Shown piece after piece: positions 1 to 6,232 of a DNA stretch of 11,844 nt (its first letter is position 1; the number at the start of each line of letters is the position of its first letter). A program made the translations under genes and the position numbers. The notes beneath the pieces were generated by a model. It worked only from the letters and a program-made list of their open reading frames with translations. It was not told the origin of the DNA and did not search any database. The DNA lies in contig CP070641.1 in the NCBI GenBank assembly GCA_020354085.1, positions 1,686,246 to 1,698,089 of the forward strand, written 5' to 3'. This DNA comes from Pseudomonadota bacterium. Lineage in GTDB: Bacteria > Pseudomonadota > Gammaproteobacteria > Acidiferrobacterales > Sulfurifustaceae.

Positions 1-154
1 AGCCTACTGCAAGGGCAAGATCGCACACTTCAAGATTCCTAAGTACATCTGGTTCGTCGAGGAATTTCCGATGACCGTCACCGGAAAGTTGCAGAAGTTC
101 CGCATGCGCGAATTGGCGGTGGAACGGCTCAAGACCGCTGCGCCGGAAGGCTAA
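1..154 (+). CDS. Acyl-CoA synthetase / AMP-binding enzyme, C-terminal fragment
   Basis: This is the last 50 codons of a gene that begins before the window; reading in frame from base 2 it ends at TAA 152-154. The visible peptide carries the motif HFKIPKY, then PMTVTGKLQKFRMRE. This matches the C-terminal lid domain of the ANL superfamily, where the lysine of the TGK motif takes part in the adenylation half-reaction. By family knowledge these cytoplasmic enzymes activate a carboxylic acid with ATP and join it to CoA. The FKIPKY...TGKLQK pattern is typical of FadD-like medium- or long-chain acyl-CoA synthetases, but the substrate cannot be told from this fragment. A candidate terminator follows at 186-212. 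The superfamily call is firm; the exact subfamily is open. Confidence 0.85.
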   Translation, partial: AYCKGKIAHFKIPKYIWFVEEFPMTVTGKLQKFRMRELAVERLKTAAPEG

Positions 155-185
155 GCCGCACGCTCTCTTCGAGGCCGTTTGCGGG

Positions 186-212
186 CGCCGGGCACGCGGC
201 GTGACCATTTTT
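186..212 (+). terminator. Candidate terminator after the acyl-CoA synthetase
   Basis: A perfect 5-bp stem CGCCG (186-190) / CGGCG (197-201), extendable by a G-U pair, has a 6-base loop and is followed after 6 bases by five T residues (208-212). It lies 31 bases past the stop codon at 154. The gap between stem and T-run is larger than ideal, so this is a moderate call. Confidence 0.4.
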
Positions 213-301
213 GTCATTTACCGATTTGAAGTTGTCGAGATCGATTAGCGCCAGTTACGCGGCCCGACCGCGCCTGGCAGCATGGTCTCGAGTAGCCGGC
301 A

Positions 302-332
302 AACAAAAGGCCCGCAGATGCGGGCCTCTCTT
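302..332 (-). terminator. Rho-independent terminator of the H1-like gene (possibly bidirectional)
   Basis: A perfect 8-bp inverted repeat AGGCCCGC (308-315) / GCGGGCCT (320-327) encloses a 4-base loop. On the minus strand the stem is followed by a TTTTGTTTG tail, and the plus-strand tail is CTCTT. It lies about 33 bases beyond the stop codon of the minus-strand gene at 361. The T-rich tail favours the minus strand; weak action on + strand read-through is possible. Confidence 0.85.
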
Positions 333-360
333 GGTCACAGGGGACGATCGGGTTACGCGG

Positions 361-834
361 TTAGCTCGGAATCTTATACACCACGTCGTGCTCGCGCGCG
401 TGCTCGCTCACCTTGAGGCCAAAACTCTGGCCGGGCCAGACCTCGGGCACGTGTACGTGGTCCAGTTCCATCGACTGCACGCGTTGCTTGAAGTCACTGG
501 TGTGACCCTTGATGTGCACCATGTCGCCTTCGCGCAGCATCCCCGATTCCATTTTAATGATCGCCACCGAAAGGTGGTTGAAGTAGTGCGTGACGACACC
601 GACGCGTTGGCCGGCCGGGGCCGCGGCGGCTGCCGGCTTAACGGGTTTCAGTACTGGCGCCCGCGCGGCGGCCGGTTTGGCCTTGGCGACGGGCTTCTTT
701 TTCGCGGCCGGGCGCTTGGCCGCGACTTTCTTCTTAGCCGGTTTCTTGCGCGCGACGGTTTTCTTCTTGGCGACGCGCTTCTTCGGTTTGGTCTTCGCTT
801 TGGTCTTCTTTTTGACCTTTTTCTTGGCAGCCAT
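361..834 (-). CDS. Histone H1-like Lys/Ala-rich tail fused to an EF-Tu domain 2-like module
   Basis: This 157-residue protein has two clearly different parts. Residues 1 to about 76 consist almost entirely of Lys, Ala, Pro, Val and Arg (27 lysines, no Asp or Glu), in irregular KKK/PAKKK/PAAKKK repeats like bacterial H1-like tails (AlgP/HctB type). Residues 76-155 form a compact domain (GVVTHYF, then GDMVHIKGHTSDF, then a GLKV...REHDVVY end) resembling 'translation elongation factor-like' proteins and the C-terminal beta-barrel of U32 peptidases, related to domain 2 of EF-Tu. A function in binding nucleic acid or ribosomes is inference. The start is fixed by AGGAGG 7 bases upstream (842-847). 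The gene stands alone, divergent from the gene at 1134, with a strong terminator. The basic tail could also be a disordered RNA-binding extension rather than a chromatin protein. Confidence 0.85.
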   Translation of the reverse strand: MAAKKKVKKKTKAKTKPKKRVAKKKTVARKKPAKKKVAAKRPAAKKKPVAKAKPAAARAPVLKPVKPAAAAAPAGQRVGVVTHYFNHLSVAIIKMESGMLREGDMVHIKGHTSDFKQRVQSMELDHVHVPEVWPGQSFGLKVSEHAREHDVVYKIPS

Positions 835-875
835 GGACTGTCCTCCTAGGTCAGTAGTGGGTTCTAGATTCCGCT

Positions 876-905
876 ATCGTAGTCCGCCTTCCCGCACAGC
901 GTAAA
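876..905 (-). promoter_or_regulatory. Possible sigma70 promoter of the H1-like gene
   Basis: On the minus strand TTTACG (905-900) and TACGAT (881-876) are separated by 18 bases; each matches the consensus at 4 of 6 positions. It lies about 40 bases before the start codon at 834. The match is only fair and could be chance. Confidence 0.25.
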
Positions 906-1123
906 CTGCGATATGCGCGCCAAATCGGGGCGCTCCGCGTGGAGACCTTGAAGTCTTGTGCTCGGGACAGGCCGACGGCGGAAGTAGTTGTTTCATAGAG
1001 GGTTCCAAGCGCGCCGGCTTGACTGCTGATAGCTCCCGAGCGCAACCTCACTGCGCCCGCACGAGACGGGTGAGATGTTCCGCGCCTGTTAGTGTGACGA
1101 TCGCTTGCCTATCCACAAACTGC
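906..1123. other. Intergenic region between divergent genes, no gene seen
   Basis: This is most of the 299-base divergent gap between the starts at 834 and 1134. It must hold the promoter of the FMN-protein gene, but I see no convincing -35/-10 pair for it. A TTGACT at 1019-1024 has no good -10 at the right distance. A weak stem-loop (CTCA...CCCG / CGGGTGAG, about 1047-1074) has a bulge and no T-run. The only open frames here are short and lack a ribosome binding site. Confidence 0.4.
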
Positions 1124-1133
1124 AGGAGGTTAC

Positions 1134-1745
1134 ATGTCGGACTTCTATCTCGACAGCCACCGTGAGCTGCAAGACCGTTTTGACACCCGGCGCCTGGCCG
1201 ATCGTCTGGACGAGGCCCTGGTGCACGATACCATCCTGGAGAGCGACAAGGCCTTCATCGAAAGCCGCGACATGTTCTTCCTCGCGACCGTCGATGCCCG
1301 TGGACACGTGAGCTGTTCGTACCGCGGCGGCGATCCCGGTTTCGTGCGCGTGGTGGACGAGCACACCATTGCGTTTCCGAACTATGACGGCAATGGCATG
1401 TACCAATCGATGGGTAATGTGGCGAGCGCGGGCCAAGTCGGTATCTTGTTCATCGACTTCGCGCAACCCCGGCGCCTGCGTTTCAATGGTGTCGCCACCA
1501 TCGATCACGGCGACCCGCTGAAAAGTGAGTTTCCCGAGGCGCAATTCGTGGTGCGCGTGCGGGCGCGCGAGATCTTCAACAATTGCCCGCGCTACATCCA
1601 CAAGATGAAGCTCATTGAGCGCTCGCGCTTTGTGCCGAAGAGCGGATGCCCGACACCGGTACCGGGATGGAAGACCGGCGAGTGGGTGGCGGACGTGTTG
1701 CCGGAAAACGATCCGGCGCGCGACAAGTCACGCGAGGTGATCTAG
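1134..1745 (+). CDS. Pyridoxamine 5'-phosphate oxidase-like FMN-binding split-barrel protein
   Basis: The product is a 203-residue cytoplasmic protein. Residues about 40-125 hold the split-barrel core (FFLATVDARGHVSCSYRGG, then GFVRVVDEHTIAFPNYDGN and GNVASAGQVGILFIDF). The later segment FNNCPRYIHKM (about residues 148-158) is characteristic of the PNPOx-like flavoprotein group. Proteins of this group bind FMN (some use F420 or haem) and reduce or oxidise small molecules; few have a known substrate. The group is distinct from true PdxH, so a role in vitamin B6 synthesis should not be assumed. The start follows AGGAGG at 1124-1129 with 4 bases between. The gene is monocistronic and ends 10 bases from the stop of the convergent ParA-like gene. 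The family is clear, the substrate unknown. Confidence 0.9.
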   Translation: MSDFYLDSHRELQDRFDTRRLADRLDEALVHDTILESDKAFIESRDMFFLATVDARGHVSCSYRGGDPGFVRVVDEHTIAFPNYDGNGMYQSMGNVASAGQVGILFIDFAQPRRLRFNGVATIDHGDPLKSEFPEAQFVVRVRAREIFNNCPRYIHKMKLIERSRFVPKSGCPTPVPGWKTGEWVADVLPENDPARDKSREVI

Positions 1746-1755
1746 GAGAGGGTTC

Positions 1756-2472
1756 TTAGACTGCGCGCGGTAGGCTGCGGCGGCTGTCGAGCCAGTCGAC
1801 CAGCGGCCGCCACGGTACCCAATCCCACACCGAACGGCTGTCGCGGAGCTCGTAGACCCCAAGCCCCTGGGCGTCGGCCAGCGCATAACTTGGGGAATCG
1901 TTCAACGTGGCGACGAACGGAATCCTCAAGCGCGCGAGGAAGCGTTCGAGCGGGCGATAGATCTGGCTTTGCACGCTTTGATAGGGCAGGTGCACGCTGT
2001 TCAGCACCGTCTCGACCGCGCCTTGAATTGTCGATCCCGGCGGAACGCGATTGGCGATTGTCGCCAAGCGAGTCTGGTGGCGCGCGACCTTGCCGACGGT
2101 CAAAAGCGCGTGCACGCAGCGCGCGGCGGCGCGCATGTCCGTTGCCGACGGCAACACCGGAATGAGAATCGTCTGGGCGCGGCGCACGAGCGCGGTGAGA
2201 TCAGCACCATGTATTGCCGCCGGCGCGTCCATGATGACGACATCGGCCGTGCGCGGCAGGCGAAAACCGCCGTCGAAGGCGGCGGCACCCTCGATCTTGG
2301 GCCGGTCCGGTGAACGGGCTTCGAGCCACTGCAGACTGGACCGCTGCGGGTCAAAATCCGCCAAGCACACCGCGCGGCCTTGCTGCGCATAGTAGGCGGC
2401 AAGATTGGTGGCGATCGTGGTCTTGCCGCAACCACCCTTGCTGTTCAAGACGAGTATGGTGCGCGCGCTCAT
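1756..2472 (-). CDS. Orphan ParA/MinD-family P-loop ATPase
   Basis: This 238-residue cytoplasmic ATPase has the deviant Walker A motif KGGCGKTT at residues 12-19 (signature lysine K12), the Walker A' element DFDPQ at 39-43 and the Walker B strand VVIMDAPA at 78-85. It lacks the N-terminal helix-turn-helix extension of plasmid ParA proteins. Family members use ATP-dependent dimerisation and DNA or membrane binding to position chromosomes, plasmids or protein complexes. No ParB-like partner or parS-like site is seen here. The frame stays open back to 2544, but start 2472 (MSARTILVLN) puts the P-loop at the usual distance from the N-terminus. No good ribosome binding site precedes it, so translation may be coupled to the DMT gene that ends 46 bases upstream. 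It is the last gene of the minus-strand group. Confidence 0.9.
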   Translation of the reverse strand: MSARTILVLNSKGGCGKTTIATNLAAYYAQQGRAVCLADFDPQRSSLQWLEARSPDRPKIEGAAAFDGGFRLPRTADVVIMDAPAAIHGADLTALVRRAQTILIPVLPSATDMRAAARCVHALLTVGKVARHQTRLATIANRVPPGSTIQGAVETVLNSVHLPYQSVQSQIYRPLERFLARLRIPFVATLNDSPSYALADAQGLGVYELRDSRSVWDWVPWRPLVDWLDSRRSLPRAV

Positions 2473-2518
2473 GCGAGCGGCATCGTAGCAGGAAGAAGGG
2501 GTTCGACGGTAGGCATGG

Positions 2519-3382
2519 TCAGCCGAGGGCCAGCGCGAGCACACCGAGCACGATCACGGCGGCACCAACGATTCGGCGTGGCGCGTGCGGTTCGGACAAC
2601 AGGTGTGCGCCAAACAGCGTGCCGATCACGATACTCAGCTCGCGCGCCGGCGCCACATAGCTGACCGGCGTGAACACAAGGGCGGTCAGCACCAAGATAT
2701 AAGAGAGCGGGCACAGTACGCCGACCGCGATGACTTCGAAGCGGCGCGCGCGCCACACCTCCCGCACCTGCACCAAGTGACGTAGCGCGTACGGCGACAC
2801 CAGCAAGGTGCGGCCAAGGTTGCTCGCCCAATCGAGCACGAGCGGCGGAATCAACAGCATCGCGACGGCGTGCTTGTCCCATAGCGTGTAGGCGGCGATG
2901 GTGACACCAGTAAGAATCCCGTACCCGACCGCTTCAGGATGCGCGCCGGCACGTGCGAGGTCACGAGGACGCAGCGCCATGAACAGTATGCCACCTATGA
3001 CCAGCGCCGCGCCGGCTAACGCCAAGGTCGTCGGCCGCTCGCCAAAGAACGCGACAGCGGCGAGCGTGGCGAGCAGCGGTCCGGTGCCGCGCGCGAGCGG
3101 ATAGACGAGCGACAGATCCCCGGCGCGATAGCCGCGCTGCAACAACAAGAAATATGCGGCGTGTATTAGCGCCGTACCGGCCATGAACAGTAGCTGTGTG
3201 GGCGTAATGTGCCAGTCGCGCTCCGCCAGTAGCCATAGCGCGATCGGCGAATAGAGCGCGACCGACACCAAGCCGAACAACCAGACGAAGGCAGCACCAC
3301 CGCCGGCACGCTTGGCGAGATAGTTCCAGGTGGCATGAACCAGCGCCGCCGCCAGCACCAGTATGAGCGCGAGGCTACTCAT
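2519..3382 (-). CDS. EamA/DMT-superfamily transporter
   Basis: This 287-residue inner-membrane protein is made almost wholly of hydrophobic segments, consistent with the ten helices of the drug/metabolite transporter superfamily arranged as two EamA repeats (about residues 1-137 and 150-287). Family-typical patterns include HATWNYLAKR near the N-terminus, the LVYPLARGTGPLLA stretch closing the first repeat, and FTPVSYVAPARELSIVIG with a final GxxLIxxGV-like helix in the second. Known DMT carriers export amino acids, purines or other metabolites; substrate is not predictable here. The start at 3382 lies 24 bases after the ATPase stop (3407) and has no Shine-Dalgarno sequence, suggesting translational coupling. 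No other start fits the first helix better. Confidence 0.9.
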   Translation of the reverse strand: MSSLALILVLAAALVHATWNYLAKRAGGGAAFVWLFGLVSVALYSPIALWLLAERDWHITPTQLLFMAGTALIHAAYFLLLQRGYRAGDLSLVYPLARGTGPLLATLAAVAFFGERPTTLALAGAALVIGGILFMALRPRDLARAGAHPEAVGYGILTGVTIAAYTLWDKHAVAMLLIPPLVLDWASNLGRTLLVSPYALRHLVQVREVWRARRFEVIAVGVLCPLSYILVLTALVFTPVSYVAPARELSIVIGTLFGAHLLSEPHAPRRIVGAAVIVLGVLALALG

Positions 3383-3406
3383 CGGCGCGCACGCGCGGGC
3401 CCAATA

Positions 3407-4504
3407 TCAGTCGGGAAGCAGCACCAGCTGCTCGGGTTCGATCGCCAGGTCGACCGCGGTATTGGCGGGAAAGTAGCTCTCGCCACGGCGATGCGGCACG
3501 TCCGCGAGCAACAGCTGATCGCCGACCGCGATGCGGTAGCGCATGATGTTGCCGAGGAATTCGGCATCGCGCACCCGTCCCTGGAACTGCGCGCCGCTGA
3601 CCGGGGCAGATCCGCTCGCACCAGTGAGGGCAATCGCCTGAGGACGGAACATGACGCGCCGACCGCGATTGTTGAACGCCAGGTTCTTGGGAAGCGCCAA
3701 GTCCACGCCGAGGCGCGTGCGAAAGAGCTGCTCGCGCGCCAGCAATTCGCCTTCCAGCACGTTGGCAATGCCGAGGAACTGCGCGACGAAAGCATTGGCC
3801 GGGTTGTCGTACATGGTCATTGGCACGCCGATCTGCTGAATGACGCGATCGTGCAGGATCGCCATGCGATCGGCGATGGCATTGGCCTCTTCCTGGTCAT
3901 GGGTGACGTAGATTGCCGTGACACCCAATTGGCGCTGGAGTTCGACGATCTCGTGGCGCATCTGGACACGCAGCTTGGCATCAAGGTTGGACAGGGGTTC
4001 ATCGAGCAACAGCACCTGCGGCTCGATGACAAGCGTGCGCGCCAGCGCCACGCGCTGTTGCTGGCCGCCCGACAGCTGGGCGGGCCGGCGTTTCGCGTAG
4101 GCCTTGAGCCCAACGAGATCGAGCGCCGCTTCGACCCGGCGCGCAAGCTCCTCGCGTGGCACACGCCGCTGCTCAAGGCCAAAGGCGACGTTGTCCCAGA
4201 TCGTCAGATGCGGCCACAGCGCGTAGCTCTGGAACACCATGCCGACGTTGCGCTTCCACGGCGGTAGTTGGCTGATTTCGGTATCGCCGATCAGGACGCG
4301 CCCGTTTTGGGCCTCGCCAAAACCCGCGATCAGGCGCAGCAGCGTACTCTTGCCGCAACCGGAGGGACCGAGAAAGGCAAAGAACTCGCCGGGATTGACC
4401 GTCAGGCTGACGTTTTCCAGCACGCGTGTTTCGCCGAAGGCGACGCTGATATTTTCGATCGTGACGCCCACGCCTTGAACGGACAGGGGTGCAGTGGCGC
4501 TCAT
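3407..4504 (-). CDS. ABC importer ATPase, FbpC/PotA-like
   Basis: The product is a 365-residue ATPase on the cytoplasmic face of the importer. Walker A GPSGCGKST lies at residues 46-54, the Q-loop glutamine near 92, signature LSGGQQQRVALAR at 144-156, Walker B VLLLDEP at 164-170, D-loop SNLDAKLR just after, and the H-loop histidine at 202 (THDQEEA). The C-terminal about 120 residues form the TOBE region typical of the Fe3+/putrescine/sulfate importer ATPases. The frame is open to 4867, but start 4504 is supported by GGAGG (4512-4516) 7 bases upstream and by the ATGA overlap with the permease stop. It powers the permease encoded at 4501-6216. Substrate cannot be read from the ATPase. Confidence 0.93.
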   Translation of the reverse strand: MSATAPLSVQGVGVTIENISVAFGETRVLENVSLTVNPGEFFAFLGPSGCGKSTLLRLIAGFGEAQNGRVLIGDTEISQLPPWKRNVGMVFQSYALWPHLTIWDNVAFGLEQRRVPREELARRVEAALDLVGLKAYAKRRPAQLSGGQQQRVALARTLVIEPQVLLLDEPLSNLDAKLRVQMRHEIVELQRQLGVTAIYVTHDQEEANAIADRMAILHDRVIQQIGVPMTMYDNPANAFVAQFLGIANVLEGELLAREQLFRTRLGVDLALPKNLAFNNRGRRVMFRPQAIALTGASGSAPVSGAQFQGRVRDAEFLGNIMRYRIAVGDQLLLADVPHRRGESYFPANTAVDLAIEPEQLVLLPD

Positions 4505-6216
4505 CGGTTGGCCTCCAGACTGGATTGGTAACGCTCGCGCTCGATCAGGCGATGCGAGAGATAGGTGCCGGCGCCCACCAGCACGACCGCGATCACGCCG
4601 AGCGCTGCGCCCGGGCCGCGCCCGGCGGCGGTTTGCATGTAGACGTAGATGCCATAGGCGATCGGGGCGTCGGCGTTCTTGGCCACGAGCAAGAGCGTGG
4701 CCGAGAGTTCCACCGCCGCGGTGACGAAACTCGTGACAAAGCCGGCGAGCATGCCGCCGGCCATCAATGGCACGACGATGCGGCGCACAGTGGTGGCCTT
4801 GCCGGCGCCGAGATTCTCCGCGGCCTCCTCCATGGCTATATGCACTTGGTGCAGTGCCGCCACGCAACTTCGCAACGCGTACGGCAGACGCCGGATGGCG
4901 TAAGCGATGACCAGTATCACCCAGAAGGTGGCCAAGGGCTGGCCATTGGGCAACTCCACACCATAGAAGGTGCGCAAGTAGCCGATGCCGAGCACGACAC
5001 CCGGAATCGCGAGCGCGGCGGTGGCGACATAGTCGAGTGTCTGCCGGCCGACCAGGCGCGTGCGCAAGATGAGGTAAGCGATTGCCGTGCCGATCACCAC
5101 GTCGATGGCGGCAGCCAGCCCCGCATACAAGAGGGTGTTGCCGATAAAACCGGTCGACTCCTCAAACACCGCGATGTAGTGCTTGAGCGTGTAGGCATCG
5201 GGCAGCACGCTAAACGACCAGATGGTGCCGATCGACAATAGAAACACGCCGATATGCGGCGACAGCACGACGATCAGAATGAGAATGATGAGCGCCATGG
5301 CCGCGGCCTGTTCCCACGGCTTCAAGCGGCGCTTGGCGAGTCCGCCGCCGCCGCGCTGCACGGTCGCGTATTCCTTACCTTTGAGTGCCAGTGCCGAAGC
5401 CCACAGCGCGGCGAGCGAAAACGCCACCATGATTACCGAGATGACGTAGCCAATGGGATCGGTCAGACCGATCGAGGTGATGCGCAGATAGGCCTGCGGC
5501 GCGAGCATGTTAGTAACGTTGAGCACGAGCGGCGTACCGAGATCATCGAACACCTTGATAAATACCAGGGCAGCACCGGCGACGTAGCCGGGCAACGCCA
5601 GGGGAAAGACGATGCGGCGGAACAGTTGCCAGCCGCTCGCGCCCATGTTCTGCGCCGCCTCTTCCATGGCGCGGTCGATATTGGCGAGCGCGGCGGAGAG
5701 GTTTAAGAGGATAAAGGGAAAATAGTGAATGGTCTCGACGAAGATTACGCCGTTTAGCCCCTGCATGATCGGGATGGTGAAACCAAAGTATTGATCGAGC
5801 AGAAGATTGAGGCTGCCGTTGCGGCCGAACAGGAGCTGCATTGCCACCGCGCCCACGAACGGCGGCATGATGAGCGGGATCACGCCGAGCGTTTGAATCA
5901 GGATAGCGCCGCGAAAATGAAATCGCACCGTGAAGTAGGCGAGCGGCAGCGCCAGAGCCGAGGCGAATAGCACCGACATGCCAGCGACGTAGAATGAGTT
6001 GTAGAACGACTCGCGGAACAGCGAAGTGCGGAAGAAATCCTGGAAGTGCACGAGCGTGACGCCACCCGCGCCATCGGAAAATGCCACGAGGATGACCTGG
6101 CCAACCGGGACGACCAGGAACAGCAGCAGAAACGCCGCGAGCAGGGCGGCAACCGCAATCTGGCCGGTGGTCCAGCGCATCGAGGCGTAACGCAAGGCCG
6201 GGGCGAGCGTTATCAC
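4501..6216 (-). CDS. Fused double-domain ABC permease, FbpB-like
   Basis: This 571-residue inner-membrane protein contains two binding-protein-dependent permease domains in one chain, about residues 15-285 and 300-560, with some twelve predicted helices. Each has an EAA loop for docking to the ATPase: EEAAQNMGASGWQLFRRI from 185 and EEAAENLGAGKATTVRRI from 463. Fused permeases of this size are typical of the FbpB/AfuB/ThiP-type branch, which moves ferric iron, phosphosugars, phosphonates or thiamine. The start used is GTG 6216, 16 bases after the binding-protein stop; an in-frame ATG at 6180 (MRWTTGQIAV) is an alternative. Neither has a clear Shine-Dalgarno sequence. Its stop TGA overlaps the ATPase ATG. 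It is the membrane channel for the binding protein encoded upstream. Confidence 0.92.
   Translation of the reverse strand: MITLAPALRYASMRWTTGQIAVAALLAAFLLLFLVVPVGQVILVAFSDGAGGVTLVHFQDFFRTSLFRESFYNSFYVAGMSVLFASALALPLAYFTVRFHFRGAILIQTLGVIPLIMPPFVGAVAMQLLFGRNGSLNLLLDQYFGFTIPIMQGLNGVIFVETIHYFPFILLNLSAALANIDRAMEEAAQNMGASGWQLFRRIVFPLALPGYVAGAALVFIKVFDDLGTPLVLNVTNMLAPQAYLRITSIGLTDPIGYVISVIMVAFSLAALWASALALKGKEYATVQRGGGGLAKRRLKPWEQAAAMALIILILIVVLSPHIGVFLLSIGTIWSFSVLPDAYTLKHYIAVFEESTGFIGNTLLYAGLAAAIDVVIGTAIAYLILRTRLVGRQTLDYVATAALAIPGVVLGIGYLRTFYGVELPNGQPLATFWVILVIAYAIRRLPYALRSCVAALHQVHIAMEEAAENLGAGKATTVRRIVVPLMAGGMLAGFVTSFVTAAVELSATLLLVAKNADAPIAYGIYVYMQTAAGRGPGAALGVIAVVLVGAGTYLSHRLIERERYQSSLEANR
4512..4516 (-). 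promoter_or_regulatory. Ribosome binding site deciding the ATPase start
   Basis: GGAGG on the minus strand lies 7 bases before ATG 4504 and inside the end of the permease gene. Together with the ATGA stop/start overlap it selects this start over the open-frame extension reaching 4867. Confidence 0.7.
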
Positions 6217-6232
6217 CCCGGCGCTTCGTTAA

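Noticed and set aside
211..849. Open frame of 212 codons on the + strand over the H1-like gene
   Set aside because: It is the antisense image of the lysine-rich tail (giving Phe/Leu-rich sequence), runs through the terminator at 308-327, and lacks a ribosome binding site.
2473..2544. N-terminal extension of the ParA-like protein (24 codons)
   Set aside because: It overlaps the end of the DMT gene and would displace the P-loop from its usual position about ten residues from the N-terminus.
3335..4267. Open frame of 310 codons on the + strand
   Set aside because: It is antisense to the ATPase gene, which carries every ABC motif. It has no ribosome binding site or domain of its own.
4505..4867. 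N-terminal extension of the ABC ATPase (121 codons)
   Set aside because: It overlaps the permease gene, is Arg/Gly/His-rich without a domain, and the ATG at 4504 has a ribosome binding site and gives the normal family length.
4489..5241. Open frame of 250 codons on the + strand
   Set aside because: It lies wholly antisense to the permease gene (and its junction with the ATPase), whose EAA loops and helices are unmistakable. The translated product has no recognisable domain; it is a GC-bias shadow.
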